64,000 nucleotides of DNA from Rossellomorea orangium (GTDB lineage: Bacteria > Bacillota > Bacilli > Bacillales > Bacillaceae_B), in NCBI RefSeq assembly GCF_019334305.1, contig NZ_JAHWGH010000017.1, positions 62,001 through 126,000 on the forward strand, written 5' to 3'. The notes under the pieces are model-generated. The model was given only the letters and a program-made list of their open reading frames with translations, was not told the origin of the DNA and ran no database searches. A program made the position numbers and the translations under genes. This document shows positions 49,996 to 59,837 of this stretch, piece after piece; within the stretch, counting starts at the first letter, position 1; each line of letters begins with the position of its first letter.

Positions 49996-51415
49996 TGATC
50001 TTTCCTTCCTTTTCATCTTTTTTATCTTCATTCATTTTTGAAAGCATCGCTTTATGTTTCTTTTCCTTCAACTGATCCCTTTTTCCCCGGAAGTCCTTAA
50101 GGGAATTGTGATCTGGATTCTCTTGATATTCCTTGCGGCGCTCCAGGCGTTTAAGTCCTGCTGGTGTAAGTGATGAATGGGTCTGGTTCATCAATCCGGC
50201 AATTCCTATGGTCGGTTCTTTGATTTCTTCATCATGATACACTTCCTTGAAGTACTCATCCGCCCTTCCTGCGACGTATTCCTCCGGTTCCGGATAAGTG
50301 GAAATGACTCCTTCAAAATTACGGACAACCACCTTCGACGCACTTTGCGAAATGAGATAATTGGGTTGAAGGGAAATCTTCCCTCCCCCTCCAGGAGCGT
50401 CCAGTACAAAGGTTGGAACAGCGTAACCAGATGTGTGCCCCCTCAACCCTTCTATGATTTCGAGTCCCTTACTGACAGGTGCCCTGAAATGACCTATTCC
50501 TTCAGATAAATCACATTGATAAATATAATATGGGCGCACTCGAATCTTGACCAGGTCGTGCATAAGTTTTTTCATGATCGGGACACTGTCGTTGATGCCT
50601 GCCAGGATCACTGCCTGGTTTCCGACGGGGACCCCTGCATCCACAAGCATCTCACAAGCCTTCTTGGATTCTTCGGTTATTTCAATCGATGTATTAAAGT
50701 GGGTATTTAACCATACCGGATGATACTTTTTTAAGATATTACAAAGGTTTTCCGTGATCCGCTGCGGGAAGACGACGGGTGCTCTTGTTCCAATCCGAAT
50801 GATTTCGACATGGGGGATGTCCCTAAGGTTCTTTAAAATATACTCAAGAATCTGATCATTGATCAAAAGACCATCCCCACCAGAAAGCAGTACATCCCTT
50901 ACCGCCGGTGTCTCCCTGATATAGTCAATGGCTGCATCAAGCTGTTTCTTGGGAACTCCCATCCCGATCTGTCCCGAGAATCTTCTTCTAGTGCAGTAAC
51001 GGCAATACATCGAGCATTGATTGGTGACAAGAAACAACACTCTGTCAGGGTACCGGTGTGTCAATCCGGGAACGGGTGAATCTTCATCTTCATGTAATGG
51101 ATCCTCTAAGTCATACTTCGTTTTATGGATTTCCTCTCCGATCGGTACGGACTGCATCCTGATCGGACAGCGCGGATCGTCCTCATTCATGAGCCATGCA
51201 TAATACGGGGTAATATTCAACGGAATGGTCTTGGTTGAAATTCTGACGCCTTCTTCTTCCTCTGGAGTCAGATTCACCACTTTCTTCAAGTCATCAAGAG
51301 TTCTGATTGTGTTCGTAAGCTGCCATAACCAATTATTCCATTGTTCATCTGTGACATCTTTCCAGAGCTCAATATCCTTCCAATCCCTCTTTGGTTTATA
51401 GAGATTCATTTTCAT
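49988..51415 (-). CDS. kamA: Lysine 2,3-aminomutase
   Basis: 475 residues. Radical SAM enzyme that converts L-lysine to L-beta-lysine using SAM, an iron-sulfur cluster and PLP. The cluster motif is CSMYCRYCTRRRFSG (CxxxCxxC); VLLSGGDGLLI binds SAM; PLP lysine lies in the C-terminal third (APGGGGKISLQ). Residues 1-105 and a long charged C-terminus (RRKEYQENPDHNSLKDFRG...) are typical of the bacterial enzyme. It is 96 bases downstream of yodP, with which it may form a beta-lysine pathway (AblA and AblB). Confidence 0.97.
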   Translation of the reverse strand: MKMNLYKPKRDWKDIELWKDVTDEQWNNWLWQLTNTIRTLDDLKKVVNLTPEEEEGVRISTKTIPLNITPYYAWLMNEDDPRCPIRMQSVPIGEEIHKTKYDLEDPLHEDEDSPVPGLTHRYPDRVLFLVTNQCSMYCRYCTRRRFSGQIGMGVPKKQLDAAIDYIRETPAVRDVLLSGGDGLLINDQILEYILKNLRDIPHVEIIRIGTRAPVVFPQRITENLCNILKKYHPVWLNTHFNTSIEITEESKKACEMLVDAGVPVGNQAVILAGINDSVPIMKKLMHDLVKIRVRPYYIYQCDLSEGIGHFRAPVSKGLEIIEGLRGHTSGYAVPTFVLDAPGGGGKISLQPNYLISQSASKVVVRNFEGVISTYPEPEEYVAGRADEYFKEVYHDEEIKEPTIGIAGLMNQTHSSLTPAGLKRLERRKEYQENPDHNSLKDFRGKRDQLKEKKHKAMLSKMNEDKKDEKEGKING

Positions 51416-51511
51416 CTACTCCACCAACTTTCAAAAAGTTTGTTTCCACCAGACTAAATTGGTCCGCTTTAGAACCCCCTCTGCATGACGATTAGATCTC
51501 TTTAGGCACCG

Positions 51512-52345
51512 TTACAGTTCACTTAAATCCCTTTCCCAGAGATTCATGTCTTCCATTTTGTCAAAGATGATGCAGTTATTCGCCAACCTTCCTCTGTACC
51601 TGTATCCGAGCTGATGAAAGGCTGCATTCATGCCAAATGAAAGCGCCCTTGCAATGGTATAGGCACAAAAAATATTTTGTTGTATTAATTCGTTTTCCAA
51701 TCTACGTAATAAGTGCTTCATGTATCCTCCCTTTCGATGGGAAGGCCTTGTCGCACAATCTGTCAGTTCGGCATTTTGATTGGATGCTGATACCTCTGCT
51801 GAGGCGGCACTGATAATCTTGCCATTCTCTTCGATGCACACAAAGATTGTCCCATTTTTCATGGATTCTTTCACATAGTCGGGATCATGCAAGGGGACGG
51901 GATAAAGCTTGAACACCTCCTGATACAGATCCGCTAATTCGTGAGCATGATCAACGCTTGCAAGAGTAATCGATCCAGTCACATCCACTTCTTTTTTATC
52001 AAGTTTTTGAACGGCTCTGAGAATATCATCTTCTTCTTTCCAATAAGAGCTATTCCTTCTTTCATCTGTCAGAAATCCACTCATAAAGAAAGCCCGGTCC
52101 CCACTAAAGTAACCGTTTACTCCCCCTTCCAGAACAAACCCCTTTTCCAGTAGATAAGAGACCTGATTGAACCTTGCCTTCACCAAGATCTTTTCAAATC
52201 GATGAGTAACTGCCTCATCCATCACGTATTCCCAAAGCCTGGCTACGTTGCCGTTGAACCCATCCACCCTGAGTCTGCGATTGTAACTGTCTTTGTAAAC
52301 AGTCGCTTCGAGTTTAGGTTGTTTAATATACTCGTATATTTGCAT
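51512..52345 (-). CDS. ablB: Beta-lysine N6-acetyltransferase (AblB/YodP)
   Basis: 277 residues, GNAT domain in the second half: TRPSHRKGGYMKHLLRRLENELIQQN (acetyl-CoA loop) and ISAASAEVSASNQNAELTDCA. With KamA it makes N-epsilon-acetyl-beta-lysine, a compatible solute in archaea and some bacteria; in B. subtilis YodP sits in the same gene series. It is upstream of kamA on the same strand. ATG 52345 has AAGGGGC as a fair ribosome binding site. A terminator separates it from the yodQRST part. Confidence 0.92.
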   Translation of the reverse strand: MQIYEYIKQPKLEATVYKDSYNRRLRVDGFNGNVARLWEYVMDEAVTHRFEKILVKARFNQVSYLLEKGFVLEGGVNGYFSGDRAFFMSGFLTDERRNSSYWKEEDDILRAVQKLDKKEVDVTGSITLASVDHAHELADLYQEVFKLYPVPLHDPDYVKESMKNGTIFVCIEENGKIISAASAEVSASNQNAELTDCATRPSHRKGGYMKHLLRRLENELIQQNIFCAYTIARALSFGMNAAFHQLGYRYRGRLANNCIIFDKMEDMNLWERDLSEL

Positions 52346-52407
52346 TCTGCAAGCCCCTTTTTAACAAACATATGAGCAGATGAGATAAGTTATGAAACAA
52401 ACAACCA

Positions 52408-52447
52408 TAAAAAGGGAACAACCTCAAATGTCATGTGAGTTGTTCCT
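52408..52447 (-). terminator. Terminator after yodQ
   Basis: GGAACAAC pairs with GTTGTTCC with an inner stem of CTC-CA and a loop ACATGACATTT, followed by TTTTTATGG on the minus strand. It lies downstream of yodQ and upstream of ablB, so it separates the two operons. Confidence 0.85.
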
Positions 52448-52553
52448 TCCCGATGCGATATCTACAAAACAGCTTATAATGGTGGAAGTACCTTTAGGAG
52501 AAGCGAAGAGTACTATAGGCAACCTATTACCCTTTACCCAAAATTGCAATCAA

Positions 52554-53819
52554 TTATCTCGATTGATTACACCAATCCATCATAAAGAGTGCCAGTATTT
52601 CGGCAGTTTGATACAGCCTCTCTAATTCAATGTATTCGTTTGCATCGTGTGCGACTTCTGTTGTTCCCGGCCCGAAAATGACTACAGGTATATCTCCACC
52701 TTGTGATAAAATACCGCCATCCGTTCCCCATGGCGAGGCTTCAATGACAGGAACCGCTCCCATCACCTGTTTGGCATGCGCTGACAGGGTATTGACCAGT
52801 TCATGGTCACTTGGAAGATTTCCGGGCTGCCAACGTCCTCCAAACCATTCTACCTCAACAGGATGCTCCAGAAACCAGGGATCAACTGTCTTCAGGTTGG
52901 ATACCGTTGATAGAAATTCTTCTTCTACATCCCTCATTGTTTCCCAAGGACCGACTCCGATCCTTCCTTCTATGACAGCCATATCCGGGACTGAAGATGG
53001 CCATTTCCCACTCTCTATCCTACCGATATTCACTGGTAATGGAATCGGGATATTGCTATATAATGGATCATCGACTCTGTCGTTACGTTGTTTTTCCAGT
53101 TTTTGAAGAGCCTGAACGACCGTATATGCTTTATCTATTGCATTTATCCCCTCATACCTGGTTCCCCCATGGGCAGATTTCCCCTTAACCCTTAAACGAA
53201 ACCACATGGATCCTTGCTGTTTGGGGAAAATCTTCATATTTGTCGGTTCGGGAATGATGGCAGCATCCGCTTTATAGCCCCTTAATAACGCAGCTAAGGT
53301 CCCTGTTCCACCACTCTCCTCCTCGATGACACTTTGAAAGATGATATCCCCTTTTAAAGGGGTATCGAGTTCCTTTACGACTTCAATGGCAAGCAGCAAC
53401 GCTGCGGACCCGCCTTTCATATCCGTAGCCCCCCGGCCGTATAGCTTCCCATTCTCGATGATCCCGCTATAAGGATCATGGACCCAGCCCTTCCTATCCC
53501 CTTCAGGTACAACATCGATATGTCCGTTTAAAAGGAGGCTCCTTCCTCCCCCGGTTCCTTTCAGGACTCCGACTACATTTGGATTTCCTTTAAAATCTTT
53601 TCGATCACATCGATAAAACGGATGATGTTTTATATCATTTTCACTTATCTCCCATATATCAAGCTCCAGCCCAAGCTTCCTGCACTTTTCAATGATGATG
53701 GCCTGCGCCTTTGACTCATTCCCCCTGACGCTATCCTCCTGGACTAGCCTTTGCAGAAGCTTGATTGTCCGCTTCTTTTTATCTTCAATTATTTCTTTGA
53801 TGAGACGATGGGTCTCCAT
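52554..53819 (-). CDS. yodQ: M20-family deacylase/peptidase (YodQ)
   Basis: 421 residues of the ArgE/DapE/CPG2 metallopeptidase family: LLNGHIDVVPEG (first metal His-x-Asp), LYGRGATDMKGG, VIEEESGGTGT (catalytic Glu), and APWGTDGGIL-like metal sites; the lid domain lies at about 190-300 (FRLRVKGKSAHGGTRYEG). B. subtilis YodQ belongs to the yodQRST series. It probably removes an acyl group from beta-lysine derivatives, by position. It lies 14 bases downstream of yodR, with AGGGGAGG upstream of ATG 53819. Confidence 0.92.
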   Translation of the reverse strand: METHRLIKEIIEDKKKRTIKLLQRLVQEDSVRGNESKAQAIIIEKCRKLGLELDIWEISENDIKHHPFYRCDRKDFKGNPNVVGVLKGTGGGRSLLLNGHIDVVPEGDRKGWVHDPYSGIIENGKLYGRGATDMKGGSAALLLAIEVVKELDTPLKGDIIFQSVIEEESGGTGTLAALLRGYKADAAIIPEPTNMKIFPKQQGSMWFRLRVKGKSAHGGTRYEGINAIDKAYTVVQALQKLEKQRNDRVDDPLYSNIPIPLPVNIGRIESGKWPSSVPDMAVIEGRIGVGPWETMRDVEEEFLSTVSNLKTVDPWFLEHPVEVEWFGGRWQPGNLPSDHELVNTLSAHAKQVMGAVPVIEASPWGTDGGILSQGGDIPVVIFGPGTTEVAHDANEYIELERLYQTAEILALFMMDWCNQSR

Positions 53820-53832
53820 TAGTTTTCCTCCC

Positions 53833-54501
53833 CTACCTTATATATCTGATCTCAGGGCTCAAGCTGAAACGGGCTTCTGTTGACTCCTCTATATCCTTAA
53901 TCGTGAATGGATGAAAAATCTCAATCAGGAATAATTGATTTTCTTTAATGGTGAATACAGCTCGATCGGTGATGATCATCGAAACACAGCGGCCCGCTGT
54001 TAAAGGCAGGGTACATTCCCTTACCACTTTGCTACCGCCTTGTTTGTCCAAATGCGTCATCAGTACAATGACCTTCTTGGCTTTCGAGGCAAGTTCCGTC
54101 GCGCCCCCCATACCAGGAACTTTTTTACCCGGTATGATCCAATTTGCGAGGTCCCCCTTCTCACTTACCTGCAGTGATCCAAGTATGGTCAAATCGATTT
54201 TGCCCCGACGTATCATGGCAAAGGCAATGGAGCTGTCTGTGTAGCATCCCCCATCCATCAGTGAGACAGGGAATCCTCCTGCATTACATAAATTTTCATC
54301 TTCAGCACCTGTCACTGGCGCAGGTCCGATGCCTATAATTCCATTCTCAGATTGAAATACGACAGGGAATTCCGGGGGGAGGTGATTGGGGACGAGGGAC
54401 GGTATGCCGATCCCTAAATTGACAATCATATTTTCTTTGACTTCCTTTGCTGCTCGCATGGCCATCTTATCCTTTAATTCGTTTCCCAGGCCCATTTCCA
54501 A
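53833..54501 (-). CDS. yodR: CoA-transferase subunit B (YodR)
   Basis: 222 residues (or fewer, see below). ACoA-transferase beta subunit like ScoB/AtoA: VNLGIGIPSLVPNHLP, QSENGIIGIGPAP (catalytic Glu in SENG), GGFPVSLMDGGCYTDSS and MTHLDKQGGSKVV. It works with YodS to exchange CoA between acyl groups, perhaps on the beta-lysine degradation route. The start is unclear: 54501/54495 (family-like MGLG) overlaps yodS by 28 or 22 bases; ATG 54465 has AAAGGA just after the yodS stop. Confidence 0.92.
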   Translation of the reverse strand: MEMGLGNELKDKMAMRAAKEVKENMIVNLGIGIPSLVPNHLPPEFPVVFQSENGIIGIGPAPVTGAEDENLCNAGGFPVSLMDGGCYTDSSIAFAMIRRGKIDLTILGSLQVSEKGDLANWIIPGKKVPGMGGATELASKAKKVIVLMTHLDKQGGSKVVRECTLPLTAGRCVSMIITDRAVFTIKENQLFLIEIFHPFTIKDIEESTEARFSLSPEIRYIR

Positions 54502-55172
54502 TCGACTCCTTTAGACAAAACGATATGATCCACAAATACACCTGACGTAACAATTTCTTCTGGATCCAACTCCCCATAATTTACGATTTCAAGAGCCTCA
54601 ACAATCGTAACGTCAGAAGCCATCGCGATGAGCGGATTTGTATTCCTTGCGCTCTTATCATAAATGAGGTTTCCAAAGGTATCCGCTTTTCTTGCGTAAA
54701 CGATGCCAACTTCAGCAACCAGTGCGCTTTCGAATACATAACGACTTCCATCCATTTCAAGGAAGGTCTTCCCTTTATTCAAATATGGATCATCAACCCC
54801 AATATCGCTTACAATTCCTTTCAGGCCCACTCCACCTGCCCTGATCCTCTCAGCCAATATACCTTGTGGGGAGAATTCAACTTCAAGCTTCCCCTCACTC
54901 ATTAACCTTCCCGCGATCGGATTCGAGCCGATATGGGAGGCGATCACTTTCTTCACTCGATTCTGTGCCACTAATTGTCCAATTCCGATATGTGGAAATC
55001 CTGTGTCGTTTCCAATGATCGTAAGGTCCTTCACACCCCATTTCAACAAATGATTTATAATGGTAGGAGGAGATCCGACTCCTCCAAAACCGCCGAACAT
55101 CAGTGTCATTTCATTTTGAAAAAAATGCCGAATTTCTTCATAATCACTCATTTTATTGTGATGGGAGGACAT
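54474..55172 (-). CDS. yodS: CoA-transferase subunit A (YodS)
   Basis: 232 residues of the alpha subunit: MLMFGGFGGVGSPPTIINHL-like MTLMFGGFGGVGSPP, LTIIGNDTGFPHIGIGQL, and EFSPQGILAERIRAGGVG with the second-subunit contact region. Matches ScoA/AtoD. It starts one base after the yodT stop (stop and ATG abut) and overlaps yodR, so the three genes are tightly coupled. The reaction, from homology only, is transfer of CoA between a dicarboxylic or acetate donor and a keto or amino acid. Confidence 0.93.
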   Translation of the reverse strand: MSSHHNKMSDYEEIRHFFQNEMTLMFGGFGGVGSPPTIINHLLKWGVKDLTIIGNDTGFPHIGIGQLVAQNRVKKVIASHIGSNPIAGRLMSEGKLEVEFSPQGILAERIRAGGVGLKGIVSDIGVDDPYLNKGKTFLEMDGSRYVFESALVAEVGIVYARKADTFGNLIYDKSARNTNPLIAMASDVTIVEALEIVNYGELDPEEIVTSGVFVDHIVLSKGVDWKWAWETN

Positions 55173-56480
55173 TTACTTCACCTTCCATTTCTCTGTAACC
55201 ATTTGAAAGGTGTTCCTCAGCCGTTTTGCCATTTCTTCGATCTCCCTTTTCGTACTGTTTAAAGGCGGTGCTACCATAATGGCCGAGCCCTTTCTGCCGT
55301 CTATCCCTGCAGCTGCAGGATATAGTAAAATGCCATTATCAACACCGGATTGAACGATAAACGAAGTGAATTCGCCACCACGTTCGGTAAATTCAATTCC
55401 GAGCATGAGACCCCTTCCCCTTATATCTTGAATAAATGAAAATTCACTTTTGTATCTTTCAAGCAGATTTCTTAAATACGTCCCTTTCTGTTCGACGCCT
55501 TCAATGATGTTTTCAGAATCGATCAGCTTAAGGACGGCGAGTGCAGCAGTTGCAGACAAGGGATTGCCACTAAATGTATGGCCACTCATGATCACTTTAC
55601 TTCCATGTAAAATCGGTTCCATGATTTTCTCTGAAATGAGGGTCGCTGCAATGGGCGCATATCCTGCGCTAAGGCCTTTCCCGATCGCCACGATATCAGC
55701 TTCGACTCCCCATTGCGAAAGTGCCAGAAAGCTCCCTGTCCTGCCGCATCCGGTCATCACTTCGTCTGAAATAAACAATACGTCATGTTTATCACAGATC
55801 TCCTTTATTCGTTGATAATATCCTCTAGGTGGGGTGATAGCCCCGCCTGCTGCTCCGATAATCGGTTCTGCAATAAACGCTGCCACATTGTCAGATCCAA
55901 TCCTTGCAATCATTGTATCCAGTTGGGACGCACATGCCAGACCGCAAGAAGGGTGAGTCTTACCAAATGGACAGCGTGCACAATAAGGTGGCTCGATGGT
56001 CGGCCAATCACCTAAAAATGATTCAAAACGTTCCCTTCTTGCAGGGTGACCTGAAGCAGATAAAGCCCCAAATGTTATTCCGTGATAACTGAGCCACCTG
56101 GATAAGATCTTTCTTTTCATCGGTTTCCCCTGCTCCTGCCAGTGTTGAATAGCGATCTTGATGGCTGTTTCCACTGCCTCGGATCCACTATTCACAAAGA
56201 AGGTCCATGGATAACCTGTTTTGTCATTCAGAAAAGCCGCTAAATCCTCTGCAGGCTGATTACTGAACTGTGATCGATAGACAAATGCCACTTTGTTTCC
56301 CTGATTCACGATAGATTGCAGAATATCTTCCATACCATGTCCCAAATTTGCCGTCACCGCTCCAGAACAGGCATCAACATATTCACGTCCTTCTGTGTCA
56401 TATAAATAAACACCCTTCCCATAATCAATCGTCGGATAATGTTCTCCAATCAATGGCTTTATTAAATGCGAATGAGGCAT
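55173..56480 (-). CDS. yodT: Class III PLP aminotransferase (YodT)
   Basis: 435 residues. PLP fold type I class III: NSGSEAVETAIKIA, FIAEPIIGAAGGAI, LFISDEVMTGCGRTGSF and IGKGLSAGYAPIAA with the PLP lysine in IGKG. A four-cysteine insert, YCARCPFGKTHPSCGLAC, is characteristic of this branch. It probably transaminates a beta-lysine derivative. First of the yodT-yodS-yodR-yodQ operon, which matches the B. subtilis mother-cell (sigma-E) operon; a CATACATAT box near 56565 resembles a sigma-E -10, but no -35 is convincing. Confidence 0.93.
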   Translation of the reverse strand: MPHSHLIKPLIGEHYPTIDYGKGVYLYDTEGREYVDACSGAVTANLGHGMEDILQSIVNQGNKVAFVYRSQFSNQPAEDLAAFLNDKTGYPWTFFVNSGSEAVETAIKIAIQHWQEQGKPMKRKILSRWLSYHGITFGALSASGHPARRERFESFLGDWPTIEPPYCARCPFGKTHPSCGLACASQLDTMIARIGSDNVAAFIAEPIIGAAGGAITPPRGYYQRIKEICDKHDVLFISDEVMTGCGRTGSFLALSQWGVEADIVAIGKGLSAGYAPIAATLISEKIMEPILHGSKVIMSGHTFSGNPLSATAALAVLKLIDSENIIEGVEQKGTYLRNLLERYKSEFSFIQDIRGRGLMLGIEFTERGGEFTSFIVQSGVDNGILLYPAAAGIDGRKGSAIMVAPPLNSTKREIEEMAKRLRNTFQMVTEKWKVK

Positions 56481-56820
56481 TGTTCACCCTCCTGAAAGAA
56501 TCAGATTCGTACTCTCTTTCGATTCGCTAATCTGGATGCTCATCAAGATTTCCCTTACCTTATTCATATGTATGAAAAACCGAATCTTTCTTTCTTTATA
56601 AAAAAACAACCTTTCGTTGGATAATTTCGCACATTGTGATGTTCGAGATCGATTTTCTGAAAATATGGATTCTACTTTCTATGATTGAAATATACTAAAA
56701 TTCTCAAAAATTCGACAGAAATTACTGAAATTGACTAGATATATTAGGTCGATATGTATAAAATAATGGTAAGTTCATCCTATGATGCTACTTTTTGCTT
56801 ATCTTCAGGAGGGGGAAACG
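56481..56820. other. Divergent promoter region between yodT and the chemoreceptor
   Basis: AT-rich, no coding frame. Upstream of yodT a CATACATAT box (minus strand, about 56565-56573) might be a sigma-E -10. On the other side GTCGATAT (56748-56755) lies 66 bases before the chemoreceptor start and is close to the sigma-D -10 GCCGATAT, but its -35 would be a poor GAAA 17 bases upstream. The rest shows nothing. Confidence 0.35.
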
Positions 56821-58611
56821 GTGAAAAAGATTAGAGAAAAATGGCCAAAAGCACCAAAAAGAAAGAAAATAAAGAAAGAGAGAACGAAAAGCAACTTCGG
56901 TGTCTTCTCTTATTTTCGTACCATACGAGGGAAAGTGGTATTATCATTTGGGTTATTAACGATTGTACTATTAATCCTCTCAGCCACATCCTACTTCAAT
57001 ATGATGAAGCTGGAGAAAGAAATCGACACGCTGATCACCTATGATATGAAAGTGGATACGAAGTTAAAGGATCTTTCCAAAGTATTGAATGACATCGAAA
57101 TCGGGGAACAAGGATTTGTCATAACTGGGGCTACAGGGTTTTTAGCACCCTATCAAAATGGGCAAAAAGAAGTGGAAGGTCAGATTGAGGACTTGAATAA
57201 GCTCTTGAAAGATGATCCTGACCAGCTTGATAAGATGGGTAAGATTCAGGCCCAATACGGTTTCTGGATGCAATTTGTAGACCGGGTGATCGAAACCAGA
57301 AAAGATGATGGTCTCGAAAAGGCGGCCAAGCTCGTAGAAACAGGCGTGGGTAAGAAGTACCTGGATGGAATTCGTTCGTATGTCGATATGATCGTCGTTG
57401 ATCAGGAGAAAGATTTGAATGACCGGATCGACTCCCTCAACCAACAGGTGTATATGTCTAAGATCGTCACCATCGGATTAGCGGCATTCGCCGTTCTTTT
57501 AGCGGTTTTCTTTGGAATCATTTTATCTCATACCATTAAAACCAATACAAAGAAAATTAGCACATCCATTTTAGAGATCGCGAATGCAGGCGGGGATTTG
57601 ACGAAACGAATCAAAGTCAAATCCAAGGATGAGCTGGCTGGACTTGCATCTGATACGAATCAGCTCATTGGCGGGATCGCCACCCTTGTAAAACAGGTTT
57701 CTGAAATGGCCGAAAATGTGTCGGCAAGCAGTCAGGAGCTTCTTGCTTCTGCAGAGGAAACCTCACGCACAATCACTTCCATTGCGGAAACCAGCAGTGA
57801 AATTGCCGCGGGAAGCGAACAGACCACCCATCGCATGTCATCGTCATTAGAGAAAATGAATAGCCTTGAGGAAGCAGCACGCTTTTTATTCAATCAGGCG
57901 GAACTCGTAAGGGAAACCGCACGTGATATGAGAGTCGTAGCGGAAAAAGGCGGAAAAACCGTCCAAGCTTCTTCATCTAAGATGATGCGTATCGAAGAAA
58001 CCATGTCCAACACGAGTGAAACCGTTGAAGCACTGGGTCAGCGTTCATCGCAAATCACCACCATCATCGGAACGATTACGGACATTGCCGAACAAACCAA
58101 TCTTCTGGCACTGAACGCTGCCATTGAAGCAGCACGGGCTGGTGAACATGGACGAGGGTTTGCAGTTGTGGCGGATGAAGTCAGAAAGCTAGCCGAACAA
58201 TCCCGACAAGCAGCCAAGGGAGTGACGGAAATCGTCCACAGTATCCAGGAAGAAGTCAACATCATCATTAAGCAAAACTCAGACGGCGTAAAAGAAGTGA
58301 TTGCAGGAGTAGAGATCACCAACGAAACCAATGCATCACTTGAAGATATATTAAGTCAAACAACGAAAACAACAGTTGTAGTGGATGAAATGGTGGATCA
58401 TATTCAAGAAACTCTTTCTCTCAGTCAAGAAGTGGCCACTTCATTTGCCCATGTAAATGAAATCGCAGAATCCACCGCTTCTAATACCGAGACCACTGCG
58501 GCGGCTTCTGAAGAAGGGTCTGCTGCCATGGAACAAGTCACTGCAAGTGCATCAGAGCTTTCCCAACAAGCTGAAAAACTGAAAGAGTTGATTTCAAGCT
58601 TTAAAATCTAA
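56821..58611 (+). CDS. Methyl-accepting chemotaxis protein with CHASE3 domain
   Basis: 596 residues. A basic N-terminus ([11 protein letters not shown]), membrane helix (about 36-56), an extracellular CHASE3-like sensor (about 60-205, [19 protein letters not shown]), second helix (about 220-240), HAMP linker and the signalling domain with the invariant tip [38 protein letters not shown]. The ligand is unknown. Start is GTG 56821, seven bases after GGAGGGGG; the frame from 56782 lacks that support. A terminator follows. Confidence 0.95.
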   Translation: MKKIREKWPKAPKRKKIKKERTKSNFGVFSYFRTIRGKVVLSFGLLTIVLLILSATSYFNMMKLEKEIDTLITYDMKVDTKLKDLSKVLNDIEIGEQGFVITGATGFLAPYQNGQKEVEGQIEDLNKLLKDDPDQLDKMGKIQAQYGFWMQFVDRVIETRKDDGLEKAAKLVETGVGKKYLDGIRSYVDMIVVDQEKDLNDRIDSLNQQVYMSKIVTIGLAAFAVLLAVFFGIILSHTIKTNTKKISTSILEIANAGGDLTKRIKVKSKDELAGLASDTNQLIGGIATLVKQVSEMAENVSASSQELLASAEETSRTITSIAETSSEIAAGSEQTTHRMSSSLEKMNSLEEAARFLFNQAELVRETARDMRVVAEKGGKTVQASSSKMMRIEETMSNTSETVEALGQRSSQITTIIGTITDIAEQTNLLALNAAIEAARAGEHGRGFAVVADEVRKLAEQSRQAAKGVTEIVHSIQEEVNIIIKQNSDGVKEVIAGVEITNETNASLEDILSQTTKTTVVVDEMVDHIQETLSLSQEVATSFAHVNEIAESTASNTETTAAASEEGSAAMEQVTASASELSQQAEKLKELISSFKI

Positions 58612-58650
58612 TCCAAAAAGAGCTGCCGAATCGGCAGCTCTTTTTTTCAT
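58612..58650 (+). terminator. Terminator of the chemoreceptor gene
   Basis: AAAAAGAGCTGCCGA/TCGGCAGCTCTTTTTTT, a 12-bp perfect stem with AT loop and a run of seven T, just after the stop. Confidence 0.93.
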
Positions 58651-58679
58651 CATTATTTTCAAAGAATCGAAACCACAGA

Positions 58680-58829
58680 TTAATGTCCGCAGTAACAAAC
58701 GGCTCCAATAATAATCAACAGGATGAATAAAACAACGATCAACGCAAAGCCATTACCGCCACATCCAGCAACCGGATAAGCATACCCACCTTGATAACAT
58801 GGATCGCAGCAACCATATCCATAGTTCAT
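58680..58829 (-). CDS. YjcZ-family sporulation protein
   Basis: 49 residues: [20 protein letters not shown] then [20 protein letters not shown] and IGAVCYCGH. The Gly/Tyr/Cys-rich start followed by [15 protein letters not shown] and a Cys-His tail is the YjcZ family of small spore-associated membrane proteins. GAGGAGTGATAGGT before ATG 58829 is a good ribosome binding site. It is too short to be found by length. Monocistronic, between convergent chemoreceptor and DUF502 genes. Confidence 0.9.
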   Translation of the reverse strand: MNYGYGCCDPCYQGGYAYPVAGCGGNGFALIVVLFILLIIIGAVCYCGH

Positions 58830-58994
58830 ACCTATCACTCCTCAGGGAATTTATTTATTTACCTTATACTCTATGTCATACACCTAGAAAGTGTTTGTGC
58901 ATTCGCCCATTTAATCCGGAGATACTCCTTTTCTCCATGAACATCTTTCTATATAATGAGGAGAGTTTATAGAAAAGGCAGGAGATATGGCTGT

Positions 58995-59576
58995 ATGAAA
59001 TGGTTTTTCAAATCATTTATTAACGGGGTCCTGACGATTGTTCCAATCGCGCTAGTTGCCTACGTTGTATACAAAATGTTCTTATTTTTCGATGGGTTGT
59101 TAGGAAATATCCTAAAACCGTACCTGGATGAAAACTACATTCCCGGAATCGGGCTCTTTACCACCATCATACTGTTAACGATTCTTGGATGGTTGTCAAC
59201 TAAATTTTTCACAGGGACCATCATACGGATAGTGGATATCCTTCTACAAAAAATCCCTTTTATCAAAACAATTTACTCGGTCATCAAAGATACCATTCAT
59301 TCTTTCCTCGGTGAAAAGAAGTCATTCTCAAAAGTGGCTCTCGTCACTATGCCCGGTACCTCAATGAAATGTTTGGGTTTCATTACGACTGAAAACCTGG
59401 AAGAGTTACATGATGAACTAAATGATCACGTAGCCGTTTATATTCCTCAAACTTTTCAGGTGGCCGGTGTGACCTTCTTAATTCCGAAAACAGATATTGA
59501 AATACTGGATATTAAATCGGAGGAAGCGATGAAATTCATTTTATCAGGCGGGATGACGACGAAGAGCGATAAATAG
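58995..59576 (+). CDS. DUF502 membrane protein
   Basis: 193 residues with two membrane helices (about 8-30 and 48-70) and the DUF502 hallmarks: FINGVLTIVPIALVAYVVYKMF, IPGIGLFTTIILLTILGWL, IRIVDILLQKIPFIKTIYSVIKD and VYIPQTFQVAGVTFLIPK. ATG 58995 has AGGAG ten bases upstream; the 58956 frame start is unsupported. Function unknown; the family occurs in bacteria and plants (LCV-like proteins). No neighbour suggests a partner. Confidence 0.88.
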   Translation: MKWFFKSFINGVLTIVPIALVAYVVYKMFLFFDGLLGNILKPYLDENYIPGIGLFTTIILLTILGWLSTKFFTGTIIRIVDILLQKIPFIKTIYSVIKDTIHSFLGEKKSFSKVALVTMPGTSMKCLGFITTENLEELHDELNDHVAVYIPQTFQVAGVTFLIPKTDIEILDIKSEEAMKFILSGGMTTKSDK

Positions 59577-59799
59577 TGGGAGAAGGATTGTACAGGTTAT
59601 GTCATTTCAGGGTTATAACCTCTATTATGAAAGAGCGTGGTTATATTAGGGCTATTTCCTTATTGAACTCCTACCCTACATACCTATATGACTTTGCCAT
59701 CAGATCTAATTTCATCATTTATCAAGTTAATTACGCCATTAACCATTAAATGGAAATCGGACGTTTGATCTCATAACAAAAAATCTATTGACATCAAAT
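59577..59799. other. Gene-free stretch after DUF502
   Basis: 223 bases of AT-rich sequence without coding frame, repeat or clear promoter. It ends at the EIIA terminator. Confidence 0.5.
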
Positions 59800-59830
59800 A
59801 AAAAGACCGGCTTCTTCGCCGGTCCTTCCA
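59800..59830 (-). terminator. Terminator of the EIIA-Glc gene
   Basis: GGACCGGCGAA/GAAGCCGGTC hairpin with TTTTTATTTG on the minus strand, seven bases after the stop at 59838. Confidence 0.9.
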
Positions 59831-59837
59831 TTTTTTA

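Noticed and set aside
52392-52625. A 77-residue plus-strand frame
   Set aside because: It runs across the yodQ terminator hairpin and into yodQ on the opposite strand, and has no ribosome binding site.
56748-56755. Sigma-D promoter of the chemoreceptor gene
   Set aside because: GTCGATAT is close to the -10, but no TAAA is found at 15 bases; kept only as a weak note.
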